From Candidatus Sabulitectum sp. (GTDB taxonomy: Bacteria; Fermentibacterota; Fermentibacteria; Fermentibacterales; Fermentibacteraceae): a DNA stretch of 8,656 nt. The notes beneath the pieces were generated by a model. The model was not told the origin of the DNA, ran no database searches, and was given only the letters and a program-made list of their open reading frames with translations. This document shows, in pieces, positions 1 to 6,262 of this stretch. The position numbers were made by a program, and so were the translations under genes. How positions within the stretch are numbered: the first letter of the stretch is position 1; each line of letters starts with the position of its first letter. The stretch is taken from contig JAGLDB010000072.1 in NCBI GenBank assembly GCA_023145935.1, positions 1-8,656 of the forward strand, in the 5' to 3' direction.

Positions 1-1225
1 AGTTGTCCAGCAGACTCCAGCAGAAATACCCCTTCAGAGGGATTCCTTCGGCTGTTGCCCTCTGCGCCTGATAAAGATGGTTCCTAAGATAGAAGATCCT
101 GTCGGTGTCATTCACCTTCCCTGATTCATCCGGATAGTCATCGCATGCACATCCATTTTCTGTAATATAAATCTCCTTAACTCCCCATATCTCTGAGAGA
201 AATCGCGGTGCCCAGTAAGTAATCTCAGGCGACACTTTTATCCATGGAGCATGCATGTGAGGATAAGATGCAGGATGCTGAATGATCCTGTAACCCCGTT
301 CAGATTCAGTGTCCGCCACCACATGGCGAGCCAGGTATAGATTAATTCCTACAAAATCTACAGGTGAAGCTATGATCTTCATATCGGCATCGGTGAAGTC
401 AGGAGCATCAGATCCCTGTTCTTCAAGGTAGATATCAGGGTAGCGACCTTCAAGAACGGCTGTAAGGAAATGTGCATTCTTTTCCCTGAAGGCGGTTCTT
501 GCAGCAATTATGTTTTCTTCGGTAGCAATTGCAGGAACACATATTGTCGGATTTTCCGCAAAGCCTACTCTGGCAGAAGGTGCCTCATCTCTAATTGCCT
601 GAACTCCAAGCCCGTGGGCCAGAAGAGCATTGTGCCTTACTTGATTGCGACCCTTGAAGTCCAGGGTCACTCCAGGGGCAAAAGTCTGCCCAGGTGAGCA
701 GTACCCTGCATCGGTAAAACAGACAAACTCATTTATAGTCATGAAATTCTTGACGAGATCACTGAATTCTGAAGCTATTAACCGGCAGTAATCACCGAAA
801 TACCTGGATGTTTCCCTGGATCTCCACCCTCCGAAATCATCCTCCAGGGCCTGCGGAAGGTCCCAGTGAAAAAGCGTTACCCATGGCTGTATACCTGCTT
901 CAAGCAGCCCGTTGATCAGTCGTCGGTAGTAATCCATACCCTTTGCATTAACGACTCCTCTGCCTGATGGCATTATCCTGGACCATGAGATGGAGAACCT
1001 GTAGGCCTGAAGCCCCATTTTTTTCATAAGAGCTACATCATCACGGTAAAGGTTGTACTGATCGCAGGTTACATCACCGGTGTGTCCAAACTTTACTCTG
1101 CCCGGTGTATGCGAGAAGGTATCCCAGATTGAAGGACCTCTCCCGTCCTGCTCTACCCCACCCTCTACCTGATAGGATGCTGTAGCAGCTCCAAAAAGGA
1201 ACCCTTCTGGAAAGGACCTGTTCAT
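1..1225 (-). CDS. Family 1 glycoside hydrolase (beta-glucosidase-like), 3' end cut by window edge
   Basis: This is a retaining beta-glycosidase, expected to be cytoplasmic because there is no signal peptide; the family cleaves beta-glucosides and related oligosaccharides. The 408 visible codons carry the family's landmarks in order: an N-terminal FGAATASYQVEG stretch (Q19), FHWDLP (H120, W121), the acid/base TINEF (N165, E166), the nucleophile YITENG (E356), and near the edge GYFCWSLLDN. These spacings match full-length family members of about 450 residues, so only roughly 40 residues are missing. The start at 1225 is preferred over the in-frame ATG at 1240 because AGGAG lies five bases upstream of it. 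The acid/base motif reads NEF rather than the usual NEP. Substrate cannot be told from sequence. The reading frame is open throughout, so the gene looks functional. Confidence 0.95.
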   Translation of the reverse strand, partial: MNRSFPEGFLFGAATASYQVEGGVEQDGRGPSIWDTFSHTPGRVKFGHTGDVTCDQYNLYRDDVALMKKMGLQAYRFSISWSRIMPSGRGVVNAKGMDYYRRLINGLLEAGIQPWVTLFHWDLPQALEDDFGGWRSRETSRYFGDYCRLIASEFSDLVKNFMTINEFVCFTDAGYCSPGQTFAPGVTLDFKGRNQVRHNALLAHGLGVQAIRDEAPSARVGFAENPTICVPAIATEENIIAARTAFREKNAHFLTAVLEGRYPDIYLEEQGSDAPDFTDADMKIIASPVDFVGINLYLARHVVADTESERGYRIIQHPASYPHMHAPWIKVSPEITYWAPRFLSEIWGVKEIYITENGCACDDYPDESGKVNDTDRIFYLRNHLYQAQRATAEGIPLKGYFCWSLLDN

Positions 1226-1489
1226 AACAACTCCTGTCATTTTCTATAAGCATTGCTGATTAACATGTGATGCCGGAATAATATATCTGAATCTGAAAGA
1301 AGCTCTTTAGTGTTTTCTACAGGTAGCAAGCATCATATGAGAACTAATCCTCCGTACGAAGCGGTTCAGGTTCAGGCGTAAGGAGCACCCCAGTTTCCTC
1401 AGTCTTACTGCAAAGACAATCTTGCTTTACCCAGTGATTTTCTGGGGACTATCCTGTACCCATGGCTGTAAATCTGCCATTTGCGGGAA
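1226..1489. other. Intergenic gap, no gene recognised
   Basis: These 264 bases separate the hydrolase start from the ATPase stop. I found no convincing coding frame on either strand. On the minus strand an AT-rich patch around 1275-1290 could hold a -10 box for the hydrolase, but no matching -35 box is visible. A five-base stem (CCCAG...CTGGG, 1430-1446) lacks a T tract and is not called a terminator. Confidence 0.4.
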
Positions 1490-2698
1490 TCAAATGGGGT
1501 TCGATACTTCAATTAATTCAGCTGGATCCAATGAAAGCGCTTTCTCCAGAGGCAGACCCTCCCCTCCAATGAGAAGAGTTGTTGACAAGGGAAACTTTCG
1601 TCTAAACTGTTCCATGCCCCTGCGGGTGTGTCCCCGCGCCCCGGAGAACACCTCCAGGCCTGTAACAGAATTTCCTTTTCTGTAAACAAAATCAACTTCA
1701 CTATCTCCAATATTCCAGTAACTCAGCTTTTCTTCCGGGTTCCCGCTGATCTTCCCATAGATGTATGCTCCTACCGCTGCCTCAACAAACCAGCCTCTTG
1801 CTTGTGGATTCTCTTCTAGCGTTCTCATGTTAATTCCCTGCACTGCACTTATCAAAGCGGTATTCATAGGTAGCAATTTCGGGCTTGATCCCCTTTTTCT
1901 AACCACACTTCCGTAATACTTCTTCAACCCGGTAATAAGCCCCGCTCCCTGAAGCAGATCCAGATAGTGAGCAAGAGTCGTTGTGTTTCCCGTATCTTGA
2001 AGCTGACCCAGCATCTTCGTGTAGCTCAGTATCCTGCATGGGTATTCACAGGCAAGCATAAACAGATTTCTCAGCAGTATTGGCTTCTCAACGCGGGCCA
2101 TCATAAGAATGTCTTTTGAAATAGAAGTCTCAATCAATGAATCGAGTATGTAGCTCCGCCAGCGGTTGAAATCGCCAACCAGATCCGCTCCTCCGGGATA
2201 TCCTCCGTAAACAAGAAACTGCTCAAGGTTAAATCCAAATGAGCTCTGCATTTCCAAAAAGGACCAGTGGCCCATACGAATTATCTCAAATCTACCTGCA
2301 AGGCTTTCAGACAAACCTTTCTGTATCAGCAAAGCTGATGAACCAAGAAGTACAACAGAAATTGGTGTCTTTCGACTGGTTTCCTGATCCCACAAAAACT
2401 TAACTACTTCCGACCAGTTCGAAACCTTCTGGATCTCATCCAGAATCAGAACAGTATGGGTTTCCGTGCTTTGGATCCTGGCAGCGTTCCATCTTTCTTC
2501 AATCCACACAGCACCACCAAAAGCATGCAAGTCTGCAGAAGCATACAGAGTGCTCACACCCTGTTCCTCAAGGGCTTTCATCACCTGTCTGACCATGGTA
2601 GTTTTACCAACTTGCCTGGGACCCGTTACTACCTGTATGCGCCTGGCTGGCTCCATTAAGCGTGCACGCAGATCGCTGTATTCTTTTCTTTTGTACAT
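1490..2698 (-). CDS. AAA_14/DUF4143-type ATP-binding protein
   Basis: This is a P-loop ATPase of the widespread AAA_14 plus DUF4143 architecture, whose cellular role is not well established. Numbered from the chosen start, it has the Walker A motif GPRQVGKTT (about 26-34), Walker B VLILDEIQ (83-90), a sensor-like LLGSSALLI (117-125), and then the DUF4143 half with a winged-helix-like stretch (about 223-257) and a C-terminal EVDFV...GLEV segment (334-350). The start at 2698 (MYKRKEY, 402 residues) is preferred to the ATG at 2716: TTGGAG precedes it by four bases, family members commonly begin this way, and the upstream ATG sits inside a palindromic operator-like repeat. The terminal EV(K) position expected in related proteins reads EVF here. 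The gene stands alone, transcribed from its own promoter. The frame is intact. Confidence 0.9.
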   Translation of the reverse strand: MYKRKEYSDLRARLMEPARRIQVVTGPRQVGKTTMVRQVMKALEEQGVSTLYASADLHAFGGAVWIEERWNAARIQSTETHTVLILDEIQKVSNWSEVVKFLWDQETSRKTPISVVLLGSSALLIQKGLSESLAGRFEIIRMGHWSFLEMQSSFGFNLEQFLVYGGYPGGADLVGDFNRWRSYILDSLIETSISKDILMMARVEKPILLRNLFMLACEYPCRILSYTKMLGQLQDTGNTTTLAHYLDLLQGAGLITGLKKYYGSVVRKRGSSPKLLPMNTALISAVQGINMRTLEENPQARGWFVEAAVGAYIYGKISGNPEEKLSYWNIGDSEVDFVYRKGNSVTGLEVFSGARGHTRRGMEQFRRKFPLSTTLLIGGEGLPLEKALSLDPAELIEVSNPI

Positions 2699-2710
2699 AC
2701 ATCTCCAATT

Positions 2711-2748
2711 ACTCATTCTATTGAGTTAATTTACTCAATCCATTGAGT
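2711..2748. repeat. Two-copy palindromic operator-like repeat
   Basis: Copy one (2733-2748) reads ACTCAATCCATTGAGT, a perfect inverted repeat with 7-base arms. Copy two (2711-2726) reads ACTCATTCTATTGAGT, with one mismatch in its left arm. They are 22 bp apart centre to centre, about two helical turns, so both would face the same side of the DNA. One sits between the -35 and -10 boxes, the other just downstream of the -10, which is the layout of a repressor operator pair. The regulator is not identified; self-regulation through the ATPase's winged-helix-like region is a guess. Confidence 0.6.
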
Positions 2749-2757
2749 AGCTGTCAA
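2728..2757 (-). promoter_or_regulatory. Promoter of the ATPase gene
   Basis: On the minus strand a perfect -35 box TTGACA (2757-2752) is followed after an 18-base spacer by TAAATT (2733-2728), a four-of-six match to the -10 consensus. It lies about 30 bases upstream of the chosen ATPase start. The spacer is almost wholly filled by the palindrome ACTCAATCCATTGAGT, so a protein bound there would compete with RNA polymerase. Confidence 0.65.
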
Positions 2758-2793
2758 GTTAGGAGATCAGACACAAAGGAAGTGATGGACGCG

Positions 2794-2823
2794 AGCTGAA
2801 CGTAAATGTTCCAGCTGATTTTT
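2794..2823 (+). terminator. Weak terminator-like stem-loop (plus strand)
   Basis: AGCTGAAC and GTTCCAGCT pair with one bulged C around a six-base loop, followed by GA and five T residues at 2819-2823. The T run orients it to stop plus-strand transcripts, yet no plus-strand gene lies to its left, so it may only limit antisense transcription or be a chance structure. Confidence 0.2.
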
Positions 2824-2878
2824 AGAATCATAACGGTTTGCATGGGGGAGTATGAAGAGAAAGCCGGGTCTAGTATTT

Positions 2879-3789
2879 TTACAGATTGATAAGCAACAGT
2901 GAAACCATTGTGATGATAATTGCGGTCATTTCTCTGCGGGATAGTTTTTCACCGTAGAAAATCCTGCCTCCGAGGCAGATAAGAGCAATTGAACCGGCAC
3001 TGTAGCTGGGAAAAACTACAGAAGCAGGCATTTTTGATAACGCATTTATCAGAAAGAATGATGCGAAGAAATTCGGGATTCCTACGCAAAGTCCAACAAA
3101 GACTTCACTGATGTCGGGCTTTTTTTAATCTTCAGAAGGCTGATCAGAAGAGCTGTAGTAAAGAGGAAGAAGAGAAACAGGTCTTTCATCCCCAGCATAC
3201 CGTATTTCTGATACAATTTGTTGGTGAATTCAGAAACACCGCTGGAAAGAAAAAGAAGTAAGAGATAAGGCTTTATTGATGAAAAGATGTTGTCAGAGCC
3301 AATTCTGAGATTCACCATACCAATTGCGGTGAGAGCCAGAATGATTCCTGCCCATTGCAGCCCTCCCGGAAACTCCTTCCAGAAGATCATGCTCAGTATC
3401 ATAGGAATAAGAATCCCCATCTTGGCATAGCTTCCAGCCATGCCCACGCCACTTTCACGCACGGACTTCTGGTAATAGAAGAAACCAAGGAAGTAGAGAA
3501 TTCCTGTGGGTATACCTATAACAAGTGCCCACAAAGCAGAATTCTCAACAGTCAGGAAGCCTTCGGCGCACCGGTTATTCCCTCCAAGCTGATTCACTAG
3601 CCTTCCCCAGGACAAGTGAGTTAAACTGTTGAAAAGTCCCTTTTTCACAACAAGCCACAGAGAGATGGATGCGGCCATGGTGTAGTTCATGGAGAGAATT
3701 ACAAACCGGTTGTGATTCCGCTCTTCTCCATGCTTCAGAATGAGCGCGATTGCAGTGCTGCAGAAGATGGCTGAAAGAAGATAGATCAT
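2879..3789 (-). pseudogene. EamA/DMT-superfamily membrane transporter, interrupted by a one-base frameshift
   Basis: This is a drug/metabolite-type inner-membrane permease; the substrate is unknown. The first frame (3789-3082) gives 235 residues dominated by hydrophobic helices, including a KMGILIPMILSMIFWKE stretch typical of the end of the first EamA half. That frame terminates early after a run of seven A residues (minus strand, 3126-3120). Reading on in the -1 frame from there restores the classic EamA C-terminus (VVFPSYSAGSIAL, then IFYGEKLSRRE) down to TAA at 2881-2879, for a total near 303 residues, the normal family size. So the gene needs one extra A. Sequencing error, phase variation, transcript slippage or true inactivation are all possible. 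The ATG overlaps the stop of the upstream remnant (ATGA), which suggests translational coupling; a separate Shine-Dalgarno is poor. Confidence 0.85.
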
Positions 3790-4118
3790 TTCCTGACCGT
3801 CCTGTGACTCGGTTTTATTATCCTGATTATACTATTCCATTCGGTCGAAGACAGAGCACCACGGGTTAAGCCGTAGCTTTCAAAAGCAGGCTGGAAGATA
3901 TAATCAGCAAGGAACTCCGAAAGGTCCTCTTCATCATTATGTTGCTTGGTTATCCGAGCGCTGGTCGCAGCATTTACAAGTACCATTCAGTTTAAGGATT
4001 GCAGCATCTGCTATCGACATAAATTGCCATCAAGTGAAGGGCTTACACTCTCCCAGTATCTAAGCCATTCCTTGGCTTTCTCAGAATCATCTTGCCCCTC
4101 TGGAAGCTCGATTCTGTC
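3786..4118 (-). pseudogene. Unrecognised coding remnant with in-frame stops
   Basis: From 4118 the frame begins DRIELPEGQDDSEKAKEWL and looks like genuine protein, but it meets TAG at 4013-4011 and TGA at 3989-3987, then stays open from an ATG at 3986 to TGA at 3788-3786. The last 66 codons (ending SHRTVRK) contain a DEEDLSEFLADYIFQPAF segment that also looks protein-like. I do not recognise the family. The stop overlaps the transporter ATG. In a neighbouring frame near 4020 the phrase SIADAAILKL appears, which would suit the end of a PIN-like domain, but this is too short to rely on. It is most likely the 3' part of one broken gene continuing from the remnant upstream. Confidence 0.4.
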
Positions 4119-4293
4119 GAATTATACATGGTAGAAATTTGTTTAGAGTTGAGTTTATCTTCAGCATTTCCCCAGTCTCAAAGTCCCCTATTACATCAAA
4201 AAGAAATCTGTCAATTCGCTTTCTGATACCTGAGAGTATCGCATGCTTCATTGATTCCGGGTCAGTTAATGCAATCACAATTACATCAGAGAG
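4087..4293 (-). pseudogene. Unrecognised coding remnant
   Basis: This frame is open from just after a TAA at 4296-4294 to TGA at 4089-4087. It contains DVIVIALTDPESMKHAIL and IGDFETGEMLKIN, sequences with a natural amino-acid balance. Around 4110-4120 the sense appears to pass into another frame (DRIELPEG...), so this and the downstream remnant are probably one gene broken by a frameshift. It begins almost directly after the NADAR pseudogene stop. I do not recognise the family. Confidence 0.35.
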
Positions 4294-4303
4294 TTATGCA
4301 TTT

Positions 4304-4764
4304 TCAAGAGATTTCCTGCAGTTCTGATCTCGGTATAACAAGCAGTCTGCCCAGCATGTTCCTGCCTTTACCATCTCCCCCATCACCACAGTAATTATCG
4401 GCATTTGTGTGTTCTATGAGTATTGCCTCATCAGTAGACACAAGAAGCTCATATAGATCCGGATACTGTGTGAATTTTGCTTAAATCGTCTCTATCTTTG
4501 TCTGAACTTTTACTGATTCCCAGTCCCTATGCAACTTTTCTTTCCGATCTCTTCCTCGCCTTGCTGCCTCAGAAGGTGTCTTGGGCATCTGATCTCATCC
4601 TTGTCAGATGCTGATGAAAATTTCATCGCTTGAAAGAAGTGTTCGCTTGTGGGTCACTTCCTCCCCTTCAGCTTAACTGGAAAACGAGCTTAACTGGAAA
4701 ACTCTCCGTACTCGGTTGAAGTACTATTGAACAGGATTCTTCTTTTCGCTTTTGCATCACTCAT
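4304..4764 (-). pseudogene. NADAR-family (YbiA-like) gene, decayed
   Basis: NADAR proteins are small N-glycosidase-like enzymes acting on ADP-ribose-linked or riboflavin-pathway metabolites. Starting at ATG 4764 the sequence reads MSDAKAKRR, then FSS-stop-ARFPVKLKGRK, stop, PTSEHFFQAMKF, DKDEIRC; after a one-base shift near 4588 it continues PKTPSEAARRGRDR, DWESVKV, stop, AKFTQYPDLYELL, and GDGKGRNMLGRLL, ending at TGA 4306-4304. These are the family's hallmarks in the right order, over about 153 codons, a normal length. Damage: TAA at 4692-4690, TGA at 4656-4654 where the conserved tryptophan of the W-P-T-S-E motif belongs, a frameshift, and TAA at 4483-4481. The conserved tryptophan before GDGGDG is cysteine. 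The start is 28 bases after the upstream gene's stop, so it was part of the same operon. Mixed stop codons plus a frameshift argue against recoding. Confidence 0.85.
4670..4702. repeat. 16-bp tandem direct repeat within the NADAR pseudogene
   Basis: AGCTTAACTGGAAAAC occurs at 4670-4685 and again at 4687-4702, one base apart. On the coding (minus) strand the later-read copy encodes expected family residues (PVKL), while the first-read copy includes the TAA stop where the family's conserved phenylalanine of FSNF would fall. Protein spacing is preserved, so this is not a simple insertion. Confidence 0.7.
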
Positions 4765-4792
4765 AAATTTCCATTAATGGGTTTCCGCCAAA

Positions 4793-5173
4793 CTACCAAT
4801 CCAGATCATAAGGTATACCATAACACTTACATAGTTCATCTTCCGTTGGAAGCCTGTACTCACTAAGAGATTTAATAATCAGCTTGATAAGCAAAGGTAC
4901 TGATTCCTTTTGGGGATCAGAGAAATAGTTCGAAAGGTATTTCTCTATCTCATCCAGTTTGTAGTTATCATCTTCTTCTTTCTTACAGACATTTTCCAGG
5001 CCGTACACAGCCCATGTAACCTCTCTTCTAAGATTCTTCAGCTTTGAAGAACCATAACTTGAAACGTGTGAGTGAAGTTCGATTGCTCTATCAACCTCAA
5101 TTCTAAGGAATATGTTCAATTCATCTATTTCAGTTCGACTCACCTGAACATCAGTTGTCCTCTCCTCTTTCAA
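4793..5173 (-). CDS. Unrecognised 126-residue protein, probably a nonsense-shortened form of a 146-residue gene
   Basis: I do not recognise this family. The open frame from TTG at 5173 encodes a mostly helical, charged protein without membrane segments, with a lysine/glutamate-rich middle (KKEEDDNYKLDEIEKYL) and a C-terminus ending GIPYDLDW. The TTG follows directly on an in-frame TAA (5176-5174), with AAGGAAGAG a suitable distance upstream. The same frame extends up to an ATG at 5233 that overlaps the phosphoesterase stop (ATGGGTGA), and the 19 codons in between look like ordinary protein. The simplest reading is a 146-residue gene translationally coupled to the phosphoesterase that acquired a nonsense codon at position 20; restart at the TTG could still make most of it. 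It lies between the phosphoesterase and the NADAR pseudogene. Confidence 0.55.
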   Translation of the reverse strand: MKEERTTDVQVSRTEIDELNIFLRIEVDRAIELHSHVSSYGSSKLKNLRREVTWAVYGLENVCKKEEDDNYKLDEIEKYLSNYFSDPQKESVPLLIKLIIKSLSEYRLPTEDELCKCYGIPYDLDW

Positions 5174-5233
5174 TTATTTCTCTTCCTTGTTCAAGTGATA
5201 GAAATCTAATAGAGATTCTACAGAATCACCCAT
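5174..5233 (-). CDS. 19-codon reading frame overlapping the phosphoesterase stop
   Basis: ATG at 5233 opens MGDSVESLLDFYHLNKEEK and stops at TAA 5176-5174, in the same frame as, and immediately before, the 126-residue gene. Its ATG overlaps the phosphoesterase TGA by eight bases, a common coupling geometry. It is most likely the severed N-terminus of the next gene; a true leader peptide is the less likely alternative. Confidence 0.4.
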   Translation of the reverse strand: MGDSVESLLDFYHLNKEEK

Positions 5234-6119
5234 TAACAATTACTTTTATTGCCTTTGTCCATTCTCCAATGCTCGGAGCTCTTTCATGAATGAAACACTC
5301 TGTTAGAAACTTCTGGAGAATAGCGCCTATGTGCGAATTTACAGTAAGAAAATCTAACGTCTCTTCGACCACATCCACTGAAACTTCTGCATCATCAGGT
5401 AATCCGTATTTGAATTTAGAGCCAATTCTCTTCAGATACTTGTATCTCCAGAGAATCTCATACAGCTCTATGATTTTGCTTCCGTCATAGGTAAGATCTC
5501 CTATAACATACTTCCCCTCATATTCGAATGATCTGGCCTCAGACGCTGCTGCCTTTTCAATCGAATCTTCTAGTGAATTATAGAATTTCCCTGATACTGG
5601 TTTTAGCTCTTTCTTTGGAAAAATGCGATTAAAGTTGTCAGGTTGTCCTTTCATTATTGCTTCAAGTTGATCGAAAGAAACCGGGAGGAAATTGTTGTTG
5701 TCCACCCCAACATCCCACTGTTTGCCTGAAGGTTCCAATTTGCCATGTGAGTGGCCATAAACCTGCCAGCTGTTAAAATGAGATCTTGGCCATACTCTCA
5801 TAGCATAATGACAAGCAACTACATAGTTTTCATTAACTTTCTTTTCCCATATTTCGTGAGCATCCTTCAACCAGTAGTCATGACTCCCCTTAAGGAAAAC
5901 ATGAGTCCCGTTCAGCTGCTTGATATATTTGCTGGCATCAGCAATCTTTTTTGAGAAACAGAAATCCCCTGCGTGTATCACCGTATCTCCGCTTCCCACA
6001 ACAGAGTTGTGGAATTGAATCAAAGTAGTGTTCATTTCCTCTATTGAGTCGAAAAGTCGATTGGAATGCTTTATGATGTTGGGATGCCCGAAATGCTCAT
6101 CAGCAGTAAAGAAGTACAT
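5226..6119 (-). CDS. Calcineurin-like metallophosphoesterase with extra C-terminal domain
   Basis: This is a binuclear-metal phosphoesterase of the type found in phage and bacterial genomes (YfcE/COG4186-like). The N-terminal 150 residues contain the metal-binding blocks in order: DEHFGH (D7, H9), HAGDF (D52), GSHD (78-81), CHYAM (H104) and YGHSHG (H123, H125), followed by WDVGVDNNNFLPVS, which closes this domain in relatives. The usual GNHD motif has serine in place of the metal-bridging asparagine. Residues from about 165 to 297 form an additional region I do not recognise. The start is secure: AAAGGAG lies six bases before ATG 6119. It is the first gene of the minus-strand cluster and its stop overlaps an ATG of the next frame. 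The substrate is unknown; nucleotides or cyclic phosphodiesters are typical of the superfamily. No signal peptide, so cytoplasmic. Confidence 0.9.
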   Translation of the reverse strand: MYFFTADEHFGHPNIIKHSNRLFDSIEEMNTTLIQFHNSVVGSGDTVIHAGDFCFSKKIADASKYIKQLNGTHVFLKGSHDYWLKDAHEIWEKKVNENYVVACHYAMRVWPRSHFNSWQVYGHSHGKLEPSGKQWDVGVDNNNFLPVSFDQLEAIMKGQPDNFNRIFPKKELKPVSGKFYNSLEDSIEKAAASEARSFEYEGKYVIGDLTYDGSKIIELYEILWRYKYLKRIGSKFKYGLPDDAEVSVDVVEETLDFLTVNSHIGAILQKFLTECFIHERAPSIGEWTKAIKVIVNG

Positions 6120-6138
6120 TCAAAACTCCTTTCAGTAA

Positions 6139-6156
6139 ACAAATGCCACAAATGCG
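6139..6156. repeat. Short tandem repeat in the phosphoesterase leader
   Basis: ACAAATGCC and ACAAATGCG stand head to tail between the likely promoter and the ribosome binding site of the phosphoesterase. A related GCGCAAAT follows. The function, if any, is unknown. Confidence 0.3.
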
Positions 6157-6228
6157 TTTTCGCGCAAATAAGGAATATAGTGTCTGAGTTTCGATTCGGT
6201 GTGACTAAACTCTCTTTTTCAATTGATT

Positions 6229-6257
6229 ATATTACTGATTGGAGTAAAAAACATCAA
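6229..6257 (-). promoter_or_regulatory. Possible promoter of the phosphoesterase cluster
   Basis: On the minus strand TTGATG (6257-6252) and TAATAT (6234-6229) are separated by exactly 17 bases. Each box matches consensus at four of six positions. Transcription from here would leave a leader of roughly 100 bases before the start at 6119. No comparably good plus-strand promoter is visible for the antiporter. Confidence 0.4.
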
Positions 6258-6262
6258 CTCCA
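6240..6262. promoter_or_regulatory. Inverted repeat over the divergent promoter region
   Basis: TGGAGT and ACTCCA form a perfect six-base inverted repeat around an 11-base spacer, followed on the plus strand by a T7 run (6265-6271). It overlaps the -35 box and spacer of the proposed minus-strand promoter, so it could be an operator. Because of the T run it could also act as a weak plus-strand terminator or attenuator ahead of the antiporter. Confidence 0.35.

Noticed and set aside
1430..1446. CCCAG/CTGGG stem as terminator of the ATPase gene
   Set aside because: Only five base pairs and no T tract on the minus strand.
1457..1470. A 14-bp sequence (TACCCATGGCTGTA) repeated at 878-891 inside the hydrolase gene, suggesting a gene fragment in the intergenic gap
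   Set aside because: Similarity stops within a few bases on both sides and no further hydrolase sequence can be read, so chance is the simplest explanation.
1422..1685. Plus-strand open frame opposite the ATPase 3' end
   Set aside because: It is a shadow of the ATPase frame with unnatural composition and no supported start.
2694..2716. ATG at 2716 as the ATPase start
   Set aside because: It lies inside the operator-like palindrome and has no Shine-Dalgarno, whereas the ATG at 2698 has TTGGAG just upstream.
3118..3129. Programmed -1 ribosomal frameshifting at the A7 run
   Set aside because: The zero-frame codons are AAA AAA AGC, preceded by T, so tandem slippage leaves mismatches, and no upstream Shine-Dalgarno-like stimulator or downstream hairpin is obvious.
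4304..4764. Stop-codon recoding or readthrough as an explanation of the NADAR stops
   Set aside because: Both TAA and TGA occur in frame, there is also a frameshift, and neighbouring genes use TAA, TGA and TAG as normal stops.
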